NCBI GenBank assembly: GCA_038503035.1
Contig: JAVSML010001164.1
Location: 124,001-188,000 of the forward strand
Origin: Crocodylus rhombifer
Taxonomy: Eukaryota; Chordata; Crocodylia; Crocodylidae
DNA: 64,000 nucleotides
Reading direction: 5' to 3'
How positions within the stretch are numbered: the stretch's first letter is position 1; each line of letters opens with the position of its first letter. The notes under the pieces are model-generated. The model did no database searches and was not told the origin of the DNA. It saw only the letters and a list, made by a program, of their open reading frames with translations. Below are positions 43,215 to 54,900 of the stretch, in pieces. Both the position numbers and the translations under genes were made by a program.

Positions 43215-46200
43215 TAACAAATTTCAAACCAATTTTATTTTCTTAAACGGGTGTTATACAATTTAAAAGCCAAAAAAAAAAATAACAAATCACACAAAAC
43301 ACAAATAAACAGAACAAACAAAACATTGACAAAGAATCAAGCATTACCTTATAAAGAATAACATCATACACTTTCTCACAAACCTGAAGATACGTGTTAT
43401 TAGACTGAGGTTTCTTGAAATCTATTTAAGACACTACATACAAACGCTGCAACAGTAACAAATCCGTAACGATAGTGAGTGGACTATACTAGCAACTTCA
43501 TTGTTGGTTTTCTTTTCTTTCTTTTTACTTGGGGTTTTTTTTTGTTTGTTTTTTGTTTTTTTGCATTCCTTATTGTCTACAAAGCAATAAATACTTATTC
43601 CCACCAAAAAAAAGTTGGTTTCACGCTACATGCGGTTAGGTAAAAAATAAAAATCACCAAAGTGATGGCAAAAGAAATTATCTGTCAGGTTATTTCTTTT
43701 CATTTTTCTATTTTTTTTTTGTTGCTTTCTTTTTTCTTGTTTTTATCCTTTTTTTTTTCTTCTTCTTCTCTCTTCTCTAAATCCAAGCCCAGTGGCTAAG
43801 TTTCAAGTATTGAGAAAATATATATTGGTTGAAGGTCTGTAAACCACAATTTTTTGGAGCAATATATATTTATATATATATATATATATATATGTTGGAT
43901 GTGGACAATTTGATACATTCAAGTAATTACGTACAGCTGGAAGGTTAGCGCTGAGCCTGCCATGTACACAGATCATTAAACCTGCGGCATAAACACGAAT
44001 CTTGAGATGCAAGTGACTGATCCTTGGCAATAAGCTATTGTGTGTGGGGAGTCCATGGAGGCGACTACTAGGTGTCTATGATCTACTTCAGGTTTGTCCC
44101 GGCTTCCTGTTTCCATGCTGTGTCCAGGTTTACACTTGCATCATAGCCCCTTGTGGAACTGGTGGTGCTCCTTTCCAAAGCGGTCTGCTTCTCCTTTCAC
44201 CATCTCCGGCCGCAGGTTCACTTTGATTTGAGTCATACACAGCCACAGCAGAAGTGGGCTGTGCAGAAAATGATGCAGCAGCCAAAAAAAATGAAGCACT
44301 GGTGTAAGCTACCTACTGCAAGCTCCAACTCCCTGTGGGATTAGAGCATCTATGGACTGATCAGCGTTTTCATTGCACCACAGGTAGCACCCCGCTATTG
44401 AAGAAGCCAGCCCACAAGTCAAGAGGGTTGTTCCTTGTAGCTTTGTTCCCCCCCAAAAAGAGTATTCACACAAAAAATGTGCAAAAAAAGTTGTGGAGAG
44501 AGTAACAAGGATTCCTCCAACGTGTGTGCCAATTATGATCCTATTCCCACCCTCCAAATCTATACACCCCAGATTCGTGCTTCATCCACTGAGACTCCTT
44601 TTCTGCCCAGCACTAACAAAATACTGCCACAACTCTGATAAAATCAAAAAGATATGCGCGCGCGCACACAACCAAATCGACAAGGCAACACCCAGGTATT
44701 TCCTCACATGCATCCAAGCCTCAAATGGGACTTCAGCCACTCACACGCACAGCCTTGTTTTGGCTACACAGTCTCTTGAAAAGAATTGCTGAACGTACAA
44801 CAGAACACTAACAGAGCTCTTTATAAAAACGAAGCAGCAAATAAAAACTTAAAAAAAAAGAAGCATTTTCAGTTGTAAGTGTGTAAAGACCTCAACCTGT
44901 TCTTGAGCTCTTCAAAAGCCTGGAGCTTTATACTGACTGTCCTTAAGAGAACACTTAAATAAAAAATAATAAAAAAAAACCAACCACCACCACCAACCAA
45001 CCTCAAAATGAAACTCTTGGTACTGCAGGTTTCCAAGTCAATTTTGCTTGGCACGGAGGAGAAACAGCACATGGACGCGGTGATGCCGTTTGCCTCCCAT
45101 GCGCAAGATACAGTACAGTTAAATACACCCAATGACACACACAATATATATCGATATATATTCGCCCCTGGGAATACATATCAATATATACACACACACG
45201 TAGTGCAATAAAAACAACCAGGAAACGAGGAAAGGAATAAAAGAACAGCATTCCTAACAGTCGTGATGTTCCTGGATCATCGCATGATGCAAAGTCAACT
45301 TCTCAAAAGTTTCCATAGTGTGTAAAGTGCTCCTTTGATTCACAAAGCTAGTGTTTCTCAGGGGAAGGGGATGGAAGGAAGGGCAGAGCGGAGGGTTGCT
45401 AACCCAACAACTAAACATAGCGCCTCCTTACATTAGATATGTACTGATGAGCCAAGCTGAACAGCCCAGAGTCCGAGCTATTGACCTCACTGGGGAGGAG
45501 GAAAGATTTTGGCTTCCTTTCAACGCAGGAATGTTATACTTGGATCATTTCCCCCTCAACTTTATAGCTAAGTTCCTTTTCCTGTATTGTGCCCCATCAA
45601 AGTGGGGGAAGCGAGGTCCCCACTCATGCTTGGCTCAGGCGAGCTTCCCCGTGAGCGACACGTTTCCAGCACTGCTCAGGAAGTCTGTAAGAAGGCTGGA
45701 GCTGCCTCAGCAACACTCGGGGGGGTGGGGTGGGAAAAGGACCCAGCTTCCCTGCATGTTGGGACTCCACCATATGGTAAGTGCTCAGAGGCAGAAAGAG
45801 TACACAAGGAAGAGCATGGGGAAAAGGCTTGGATGGGGAAGAAAAAGAGAGAAGCTTCGGATCACCAGAAAGCTCTTAATGCCTGGCTTCCAGCAGGGGT
45901 GGGGAAGGTATGCAACTGGCCTTGATTTCTCCTCAGTTAGCTTAAGAATCCCACCTTCAAAATTTCCCAGCGCTAGCGGTTTGGGTGCCTCCACTGCCGG
46001 CAATGGAGAAGCACCAGAACACCCCGGCTCTGAGTGGGAAGGGTAGTCAGCAGCATTGTCCTTCAAAGTGCAGGGAGAAGGGGAATTTTATCCTTGTTCC
46101 CCTCCACCACGCGAGGGGAAATCCCTCCCAATATGTCTCTGCTACATCCTCACCCAGTCTTTACGTTGAGAACGGTTTGCGCTTAATGCTCCTGTAATTC

Positions 46201-46373
46201 CCCAAGAGGGAATCCAAATCCTATCTGGGGAAAAACCTTTCTGAAAACAACACAGAAGAGGATCAAGCAATTTGTCTTCCACAGCCAAGGTCTCTCTCCA
46301 TTGCTGCAGCAAACGAGCGGAACGTGAATGTGAACAGCTGGGGCAAGGCGCGTTGAGAGCAGCCGGGTTGAAA
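43215..46373 (-). other. ULK1: ULK1 3' untranslated region (predicted)
   Basis: Runs from the stop at 46374-46376 to the predicted poly(A) site. Contains, on the coding strand, A-rich tracts (43500-43760), a TA run at 43865-43894, and runs of CA-type repeats near 45130-45200. A long open frame on the plus strand at 45351-46046 has no family similarity and is taken as chance. Confidence 0.6.
43235..43240 (-). terminator. ULK1: Poly(A) signal of ULK1
   Basis: AATAAA on the minus strand (within ATTTTATTTT on plus), about 3.1 kb after the stop. Cleavage would fall near 43215. Length of the 3' UTR fits a long-UTR gene such as ULK1, but the site is a prediction. Confidence 0.55.
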
Positions 46374-46429
46374 TCAGGCGCAGATCCCCGATAACAGAGC
46401 AGATAGTCTGCGTTCAATACACGATTTAC
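46374..46429 (-). CDS. ULK1: ULK1 last coding exon
   Basis: Acceptor CTCCCGCACAG, then (with the split codon) [18 protein letters not shown] and TGA. Only 56 coding bases, found from splice phase and the known C-terminus. Confidence 0.93.
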
Positions 46430-49400
46430 CTGTGCGGGAGAGACACCAAGGGAAAATGAATCTCTTGTTCCCCCAGCAATGGTCAGCTTACACAATACTG
46501 GCAGGAGACAATGCATCAGATCCTTAGCTGATGAGTTAACAGCTTCCCTTAAGGGAGAAGTTGAGAATAGGAATCACTAGATTTTGGGGCACAAAGCTTT
46601 GGGCAGTGATCCTGACACCAGCTTCAACCTCTCAGAAAGGACCCAAGTTCACCACTAAAAAAATCAATGGAGTGTAGCTATGCAAGTTGGAGTGGTGTAT
46701 GTCAATAGTAAAACTGCTCTCCTCTCAAAATCACACTGGTCATGGCCTGTGTATCATGCTGATCAGTATTATCTCACTGTCACCTGAGATACCGTCTGCA
46801 TCCATCTCATCTCTTGTCTTCAGTAGAGTGGGGACAATTTTTGTCTTGTGTCTGTATAGCACCTTGCACAGTGCAGTCATGCATCGTGGATTAAAAAGTC
46901 TACAGCAAGAGTGCTCAAGCCCCAGGCGTGGAGCCATTTCATCCACCTGAGGGGCTCCCCATGGGTCTGAAGCACTGGGGGCAGGGGAGCAGTGGCAATT
47001 AACACTGCTGCTGCATCCCCGCTACCAAAAATTTCAGGCCCCATGCATTGGGATCAGGCCCATGGGCCAACCTAGCATTGATCATCTTGCCTGCAGGGTC
47101 AAAATGTTGGTCATCACTGTTCTACAGCAATTTAAACAGACAACGGTAACCAAATCCCCGCTGGAAGGGGGCAGGGAGAACACAATCTCAACCTGCGCTC
47201 TATCAGCACTTTAGACACAACACTACATCACTGTATGTAGCTTGCGGGAGAGGCAGTGGGAGGCGATGCCTGCTCACAAGAACAGAGGGAAGCTGCCAAG
47301 GAAGTGAATGCCTGGCACAGCTAACACGGAGAGGACTGTTGGTCACTGGATGGGAAAACTACCAGGACCGCTTGTTTTCTCCAGGACTCAGAGGGAAAGG
47401 TAGGGGTGGGGGAGGAAGGGGAGCAGAGATCAGGCTTCATGGATACAGAAGTCAACTGCTTATGAAAACTGTCGACTGGCACCACCTCAAGGACCTCCGT
47501 GCCTGAGGGTAGGGGATGGAATTGAAGAAAGGGCTACCAAAATGCTAGCTAGACCTGCCTGGGCGATAACTGGGCTGCACAACCATCACACTGCTGTTTC
47601 ACTTTCCCTAGTAGCCTGTGTAATCAAATTAATGATCCCAGATAGGAACCAAATCCAAGCCTTAGCTGCTGCCAGTGCATTTCCCTGTGCAAGATCTTTC
47701 ACACAGCCAAGGGCTGTGTTCAAACCCTGGCAGTCTTTTTGTAAGATAGGAAGATGGCCCAGAGCAGGGAACCGCACACCTGGGTTTTGCTGTGCCATAA
47801 CCTGGCAATTAAGAGCCAAAGGAGGGATTAAGGAGGTCTCTGATGGATCCATAAGAATGAAGCCCTGGCCATAGGACCCCGTGTAGCACAGACCTCGACC
47901 CACAGAGTGTGAAGCGTATCCATGTGCTGGAAGGAACTTGAATGAATAGCTGCTCACATTTATTAATGTTTTCAATGTCCCCCTGCTCGGTGATGATATT
48001 CAGGAGCCCCTCCATCAGCAGCAGAGCCTTGTGATACCTCTGCGCGCAATCCTCTCTGTGATGAAACATCTCATCGAGGGCTGCAGACTGCACCTGCCGG
48101 CAAGAGCCCACCCGAGAGGTTATGCCAAGGAGCAATACTGGCAAAGAAGCCAGACACCCTTCCATCACATTCACCTGATTGCACATGACCCTTCTCAGCT
48201 CTTTCCACACCCAGTGAAGGACACCCAACAGCCAGACATTAAACAGTCCTCCCGAGCACCTCACTGCAAGCCATTAACAAGCCATCCTTAGCCACAAAGC
48301 CATCTACAGGGGCGGGCAATTATTTTGGGAAGAGGGCTACTTACTGAGTTTCTGCAAGCCATCGAGGGCTGCATGACAGGCAGCCCAGGGCAGATTAATA
48401 TTAATTTTCTAAATTTTTTAGGGGCCCAGCGGGTCACATAGAATGTCCTGGCAGGCTACATCCGGCCCCCGGGCTGCATTTTGCCCACCCCTGATCTAGA
48501 CCTTACTCCAAAGGGCTGCATGATCTTTACCATCTGCACAGCATAGCTGAAGATGAGCTTCTCTGCTGTGATGCTGTTGATTCGATCCATGAGCTTCTGT
48601 TTATCCAAGAAGAACCTCTGGAGTCTCATGTTCAGGCAATGACAGGAGGACACGCTAGATTTATACAGCTCGTTCAGCTTCCTCACAACTAGGGTGAAAG
48701 GAAAACAAATGCCTTGTTTCAGTTTCCCGTTCCCAGGGTCCTGTGCACGGAGAGCAGGAGGGAAGAGCACCGCAAAGACATTACGTTTCCTCTTAAAGCA
48801 GAGTCAGCTATCTGGCAACACAGCAGCTGTGAAATACCTGCATTACCAATACAGGCTTTGGCAATGAGACATGACAACACCAACACATGGCTCTAGTGCA
48901 ACCTGGCTCCGGAGCTGGTTTCGTTTCCCCTAGTCACAACAAGGCTTTAAGCCAGGGTTGCACAATTATTTGGGCCCGAGGGCCACATAGGGAGTCTTGA
49001 TCAGGTGTTGCGAGCCAGGTCAGCATCGCCACACACCCTCTCCTCCCAACAACTCACCAAAATTCACTATGGGGCTGTGGGTGGGTGGGAGCAGTGCTCA
49101 GCAATGGAATGGGAGAGACTGGGATCATGCACTCTTGCCCTCTGGGTGTGTGTGGGCACATGTGTGTGCATCTGGGGGCGCTGCCTGTGTGCTAGGTCCC
49201 GGGACCCTGCAGTGGGTGAGGGGAGGGAGGGGGCAGAGGGCATGTGCAGCAGAGCTGCCCTGGGCAGCGCGGTCCACACTACCCCCATAGTGAGCCACGT
49301 GGGGCTGAGCCCCACCTGTTCACACCAGGGCAGCCCATGCTGTGCTCCTGCCAGTGCTCACAGCCGCTTGGGTGCTGCTTTGCACGCCCCCCACCATCAC

Positions 49401-51891
49401 TTCCGGGATCTGGAACTGGAGCCCCACAACCCTGCTGGGAGTGGCATGGTGCAGTGTGGTAGGAGCGAGGAGGAGGAGCTGCTGCTGGAGGTGGAGGGTG
49501 CAGAGCATTGCCCGGCTGGCTAAAGCCACCCTTGGAACCGCTCACTAGAAGATGTTCCAGCTCCAGCACACGGGGCTCTGGCTCCAGATCCTGAGAAGAT
49601 GGCCAAAAGCTGAAGCTGGAGCCCCGGTGCTGGAGCAGGAGCCACCCAGCTGAAGCTGCTTGCCTGCCTGCCCAGAACGGCGTGGTAGTGCACCAGGGGC
49701 AGGAGCAGCTTCCAAGGGGCTGTTCCCAGTGCAGCTGCAGCTGGGTAGTGCTCTGCACCCTTTGCCCCACCACGCTGAGCTGCTCCTAGGAAGCATGCAG
49801 ACCTCCAGCTTTGGCTCCCAATCCTGGCTGCTTTCCAGCAGAAGGCAGCTGCAGCCTCAGACTGTGGTAGGAGCTTCCCAGCTGAAACTGCTTGCCCACC
49901 ACAGTACAGCATGGCAGGGGCAAGATCAAAAGCAGGAGCCACAGCTAGTGGCAGGGGGTGCAGGGCAGCACCCAGCCACAGCCACACTGGGTACAGCCCC
50001 AGCACAAGCTGAGCACTGGCCAGGGCCTGGGCTGGCAGGAGCCTGGCACAGGCTGCCCCAGTACGAGCAGGCAGGGCATGGCTCCATGTGGAGCGCCACA
50101 GGCCGGATCCAGTCCCCTGGATATTTTGCTCATCCCTGCTTCAGGCTGTTCTACGAGTGCTCTTATAACTATCCACACCACCTTTCCCAAAGGCACAATT
50201 ACAGTTATGTGATCAGTGCCTATCAAGAACCCATGGAAACTGAGCATCTAATTGTCCTTTGTGCTCCCCACTTGTTTCCCAACAGCAGTAAAAGAGACGA
50301 TACGTTTTTATTGGTGACTGAATTGCAGTCACCTTTCATGATGGACAGAAACTGTCAGAATTAAATGGAAAGCCATAATAGGGCAACAAATGAATTACTT
50401 CCTGCATTGCCATTAGGTATTTTACTTCCTGGCCCTCTGCTTCTTTCACTTGAAAAACCCCACCATTGCCAACAGAGGACTCACACTGCTGAGCAAGCCC
50501 TGTTAAGAGTACACCAGGTGTGCAACCCACAGCATTTATACTTAAGCAGCTGGTATAGAGAAGTGCAAAGACTCAGGTAAGGGCAACTGGGAGGATTCGC
50601 ATGGCAGCACCAACTGGAACTTGACGTAAACTGAACCTGCAGAGAGAAGTTTCTCTTGATGTGGATGATGACAAGCCTTACAATGGGTTCACCCCTGTGA
50701 GTTACTTGTTCTGAGTCAAGATTTGCAGAACTGGATCCTATGTGATTCCAGGATCCCGTCAGTTTTTTCATGCGCTGGAAGCCAACACAAATATTTCTGT
50801 CCTACATGGTGCCTGCTGCAAAAGGAAGTCTGTAAACTGCTGGCTAATAGACATTAACCCTGCACTGCCCTAGCTCTGTTCCTGTCAGGAGTGGAAGGAT
50901 GTCCCTCCTTGACACCAAATGCTTAACAGAAATGCTAGGCAGTTCATAAGCTCACAGCCTCAGATCCATGGGTTACAGGGTAACAAACCCTGAACTAATG
51001 GAATGAGGGGGTGGCAAAGAAAGCAACCTGCAGGGATTGGATGTGTGTATGCAGAAGGCCACTGGCATTTAATTCTCCTTTGCGCCTTTGGAAGACACTC
51101 TCCACTTGTGTCCCAATAGCAGTAAAAGACACATTAGCTTTTTATTGGTGGCTGAATTGCAGTCACCTTTCATGACGGACAGAAACACAGGTCAGAATTA
51201 AATGGAACACTTTAGTAAGGTAACAAATAAAGACTTGCTGCATTGCCATTAGGTACTTTACTCACTGGTCTTTTGCTGCTTTTATGTGAAAGAAATAAAA
51301 CCATAAAAATCGCCAGCAGAGCTTGTGGCTACAGGACATGTAAATGTCCCTGGGGTGGGGGGAGAGGGCTGTGTGCACATGTAACAGCTGCTCTTCCAGA
51401 GCCTTCAACCATGGAAGCAGGTTATATCTTTGCAAGGGCTGCCAACTATCCAAAGTTTATTTGCAGCGCTGGGTGTACAGTGTGGAGGGGTAATGTGGGC
51501 AATAGGGATGTGCACACATGAAAGCCAGATCCCTGCTCACTCAGAACCATTACTGCTAAAGCAACTGGCAACAGGAGTGGCCAGAGGGGCTCTGCAGCCT
51601 CACCTGAGCACCTTTCACAGTTTGCGTGCTTGAAAAAACACCAGTGTCATCCTTTGTCCTGGGCCCCCAGCGCTCTTACCTTGCTTGACAGTGGATGAGA
51701 GGCACAGCTTGCCTGCCTTGATCTGCTCAATGGCTGTCTGCAAGCCAGAGGACAGCAGTTCTGCTACTTTCAGGTACAGCACCAGCTGCTCTGCATAGCT
51801 ATGAACAAAGCACATTGCAGAGCAAACAGATCAATGGGCTGGTGTACTTATAGCACATGTGTCCCAGAGCACTTTCCAGAACGAACGAACG

Positions 51892-51938
<47 letters not shown>

Positions 51939-51948
51939 NNNNNNNNNN

Positions 51949-51997
<49 letters not shown>

Positions 51998-54900
51998 GCA
52001 GGGGGAAAGGAGACAGGAAAAACGATCAATCCATAACAGCTACGGCGGCCTTAGCAAAAGGTCAAGGTAGCCAAGAGCTCTCTTCCCAGGCCTCACCTCC
52101 ACTCCCTGCTGAGAAGGCTGATTTGGTCTGCCACCACGCTCTCCTGCAGCTGGTACTCAGAAGCCACCGAGCTGCTCATCTCGCTGGTGCTGCCTTTGAG
52201 CGCAGCAATTTCCATCACGTAGTGGACAAAGGCCAGCGTGAAGCGCAGGCTGCGCAGGATGTCTGTGTGCTCTTGCTGCGGAGGGAAACGCCAACACGGA
52301 TGTTACAAGCAGAGCCTGCTACAGCAGGAGGGCAGGCACGTTGCCAGTGCCTTAAGGGGCTCGTCACCGCAGGGGTCATGACGCCACAGAAGCTGAGGCT
52401 GTTATTCTAAGAGGGAGCTATTACTCCGTTTAGGAATGAAGTGTAGTCCTGGGCAGGCTTAGATCAAAGCCCAGATATCACCAGGTCCTCCTGCACATTA
52501 CAGGAGCAGAGAGACAGCCTCAGGCCAGAAATTTAAAGCCATTTCTGAGAAAAGCTGGTGAGCCCTGCTAGCAGACATTAACAGGCCTTCACCAGTCCAT
52601 GCAACTGCCGGGGAATTCATCGAAGAGGAGGGAAAGGTTCGGTGTGCCATAGGGCCAGCTCTGCTCTCTGCCACTGAAGCAAGGACAAGAGGGTGCGTAT
52701 GGCATGGCAGTGGGTTTTTAAAGAGGCAGAAATCACTACCCTGAACTCTTACACAGATACAATACACAAACACAAGTTGGCGGTCTCACGCCAGGCCATC
52801 AACTCTCAAATTGCACATGCTGGGGTCTTCCCATGTGGGTGGGCACAGTCCCTCAGCTGAGGTCACCCGCTACTCCTAAAGCAGGACGGATGCCATGAAC
52901 AGAGCAGCGAAGGTAAACTTCCACTGAGGCTGCTTGTATGGCTGTTTAGGCCGGTGGGGAGGAAAGGGGAGGGAGCCTTTGACACTGCAGCCCTCAAATG
53001 TAAGATCCTGCACAATTCCCTTTGCTGAGGAAAGAGGCTCTCTATGCAGTGGGCTCAGACCAAAGGGACACGTTCCCAATTTTTGCTGTTGAAGTTTTTA
53101 CTAAATAAAAGGTGATTTTAATTTGCTCTTCTTATTTACAGGTGGAACAAAAACACAGACTAGCCTGAAGACTGGCTATACACAGGACCTGTAGAAATCT
53201 CTTGATTTTTCGTTTGTTTTTTTTTTTTTTTTAAACAGGTTATAACTTATTAGAACTTCCTGTAAAAGCCCGTTTTGAATATTCTCAACTGAGTTATATA
53301 AAAACAGCAAACAGGTGCCCTGTGTTTTATTTTGTGGGTCCGTTCTTCTCTCAAAGCCAGAGGTTAAAACCCTTTATTGTATGGATTTGGGGCAGGCCTC
53401 ACAAGAAAATAAAAAAACAAAAACCACACATCCCACAAGCTTGGTAACCAGGTGTAATCCTGGGCAATAGAAGGATTGGTTTAATGCTCACTATGGGCAT
53501 CTGTACACATGCTGTGGGGTGGAGGGGGAGGGCGCTTTAATTAGTGGCTCCAAGAGCCACTCTAATATAAGTTCCTGCAGTGTCATGTGTATTCAGTGTC
53601 ACGCACTTCAAAATGGTAGTGGGGGAGCTCGTTCGATGAGCTTTAGTTAAAATGCCCCATTTCGAACTGCGAGGATACTGAATACACATAACGCAGAAGA
53701 TCCTGGCGTGTGCCAATTGGCACGCTCCAGCAGACTTGATTAATCAAGTCTGCTCCAACACATGCTAATTAACATGTGTCAGAGGACAGCTCTCTATCAC
53801 ATGTATTAGACGCTCTTATGTTCTCATGCGACTTCCGTTGCTATACCTTCTCAACACCCTGGAAGGCAGGGAAGTGCTATTATCCTAATTCTGTAAAAGT
53901 GGGAACCGAGACGGTGAGATTAAGCGCCTTGTCCCAGGTCACGTACACAATCTGTGGTGGAGCAGGGAACCTGGAGCCTCCTGACTTCTAAGCTAGCACC
54001 TTCACTACCAGATGGGTCCTTCCTCATAGAGAGGAAGTTTTTTGTTTTTTTTATATACTGTAGTTTCCAGTCCGGCTGTCAGTCATCATTCAGCCTTTCC
54101 TACTGTGGGCACCAATACATCTGGGTATTTTCTTTTAAACCACTGCACTGTGTCAACTTCCTAGAAGTATGACTTTATTTGTTTGTACCGGCTGGAACTT
54201 TTTCAAAGAAAACCTTTTATGTACATTTTACAACATGGCTAAGGATCAGGAATGAGCTTTAAAAATGCCAACATTTCAACACTCTCAAAACGCCCCCAGC
54301 AGCAGGTGCTTGTGTGGAAAGTTTGCCGGGTTTGCATTCTGGACAGATCCGCAAGGCACGCAAGGGGCTACAAATACGCCAAAAAGGTTTCATGCCAGGA
54401 AGGGTTTGCGACATGCAAATGGATCATGAAAGCCTGCACTCAGCAGAAATGATGTCTGAACTGAAATGACTCACTGCAGACATCTGAAGCCAAACTGCAC
54501 AGCATTAACGAGATGAAGCTGACATTTCCGTAGGTAGGCTCCTTGCAGACCCTCAGAAGGAGAAGCAGTTGCATTGTTCTAGGGCTTTTTCTTTAAAGGC
54601 GGTTCGATGTTTGATTAACTCCCATCCAAAATGGGGCACAGATATTCTTAGTCTCAGCCCCATGGCCTGGCAAGAAAGCTAAGCCAGTGCATGCAAATCA
54701 GTGCACACCCAACAGACCAAATTTGACATTTGATTTTGATTCTTTTTTAAATTCAAACCTTAAACGTCAAGCCAATGCACATAGGTCTCCACAGGTGGCT
54801 AGAAGGGTCTTTGATGTTGGGATCACAAGTTAGCCGCCTTAGACACGTGACTGCAAGATCTTCAATGGATACGAGACTGTCTTAGGTCTCTCCTGCAGCT

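Noticed and set aside
45351..46046. 231-codon plus-strand frame
   Set aside because: Lies antisense to the predicted ULK1 3' UTR, no similarity to a known protein and no supporting signals.
49005..50364. Several frames of 100-230 codons
   Set aside because: They lie inside a GC-rich non-autonomous hAT element and disagree between strands; none resembles a transposase.
51799..52410. Frames with long Thr-His or Val-Cys runs
   Set aside because: Translation of the AC microsatellite, running through the N gap.
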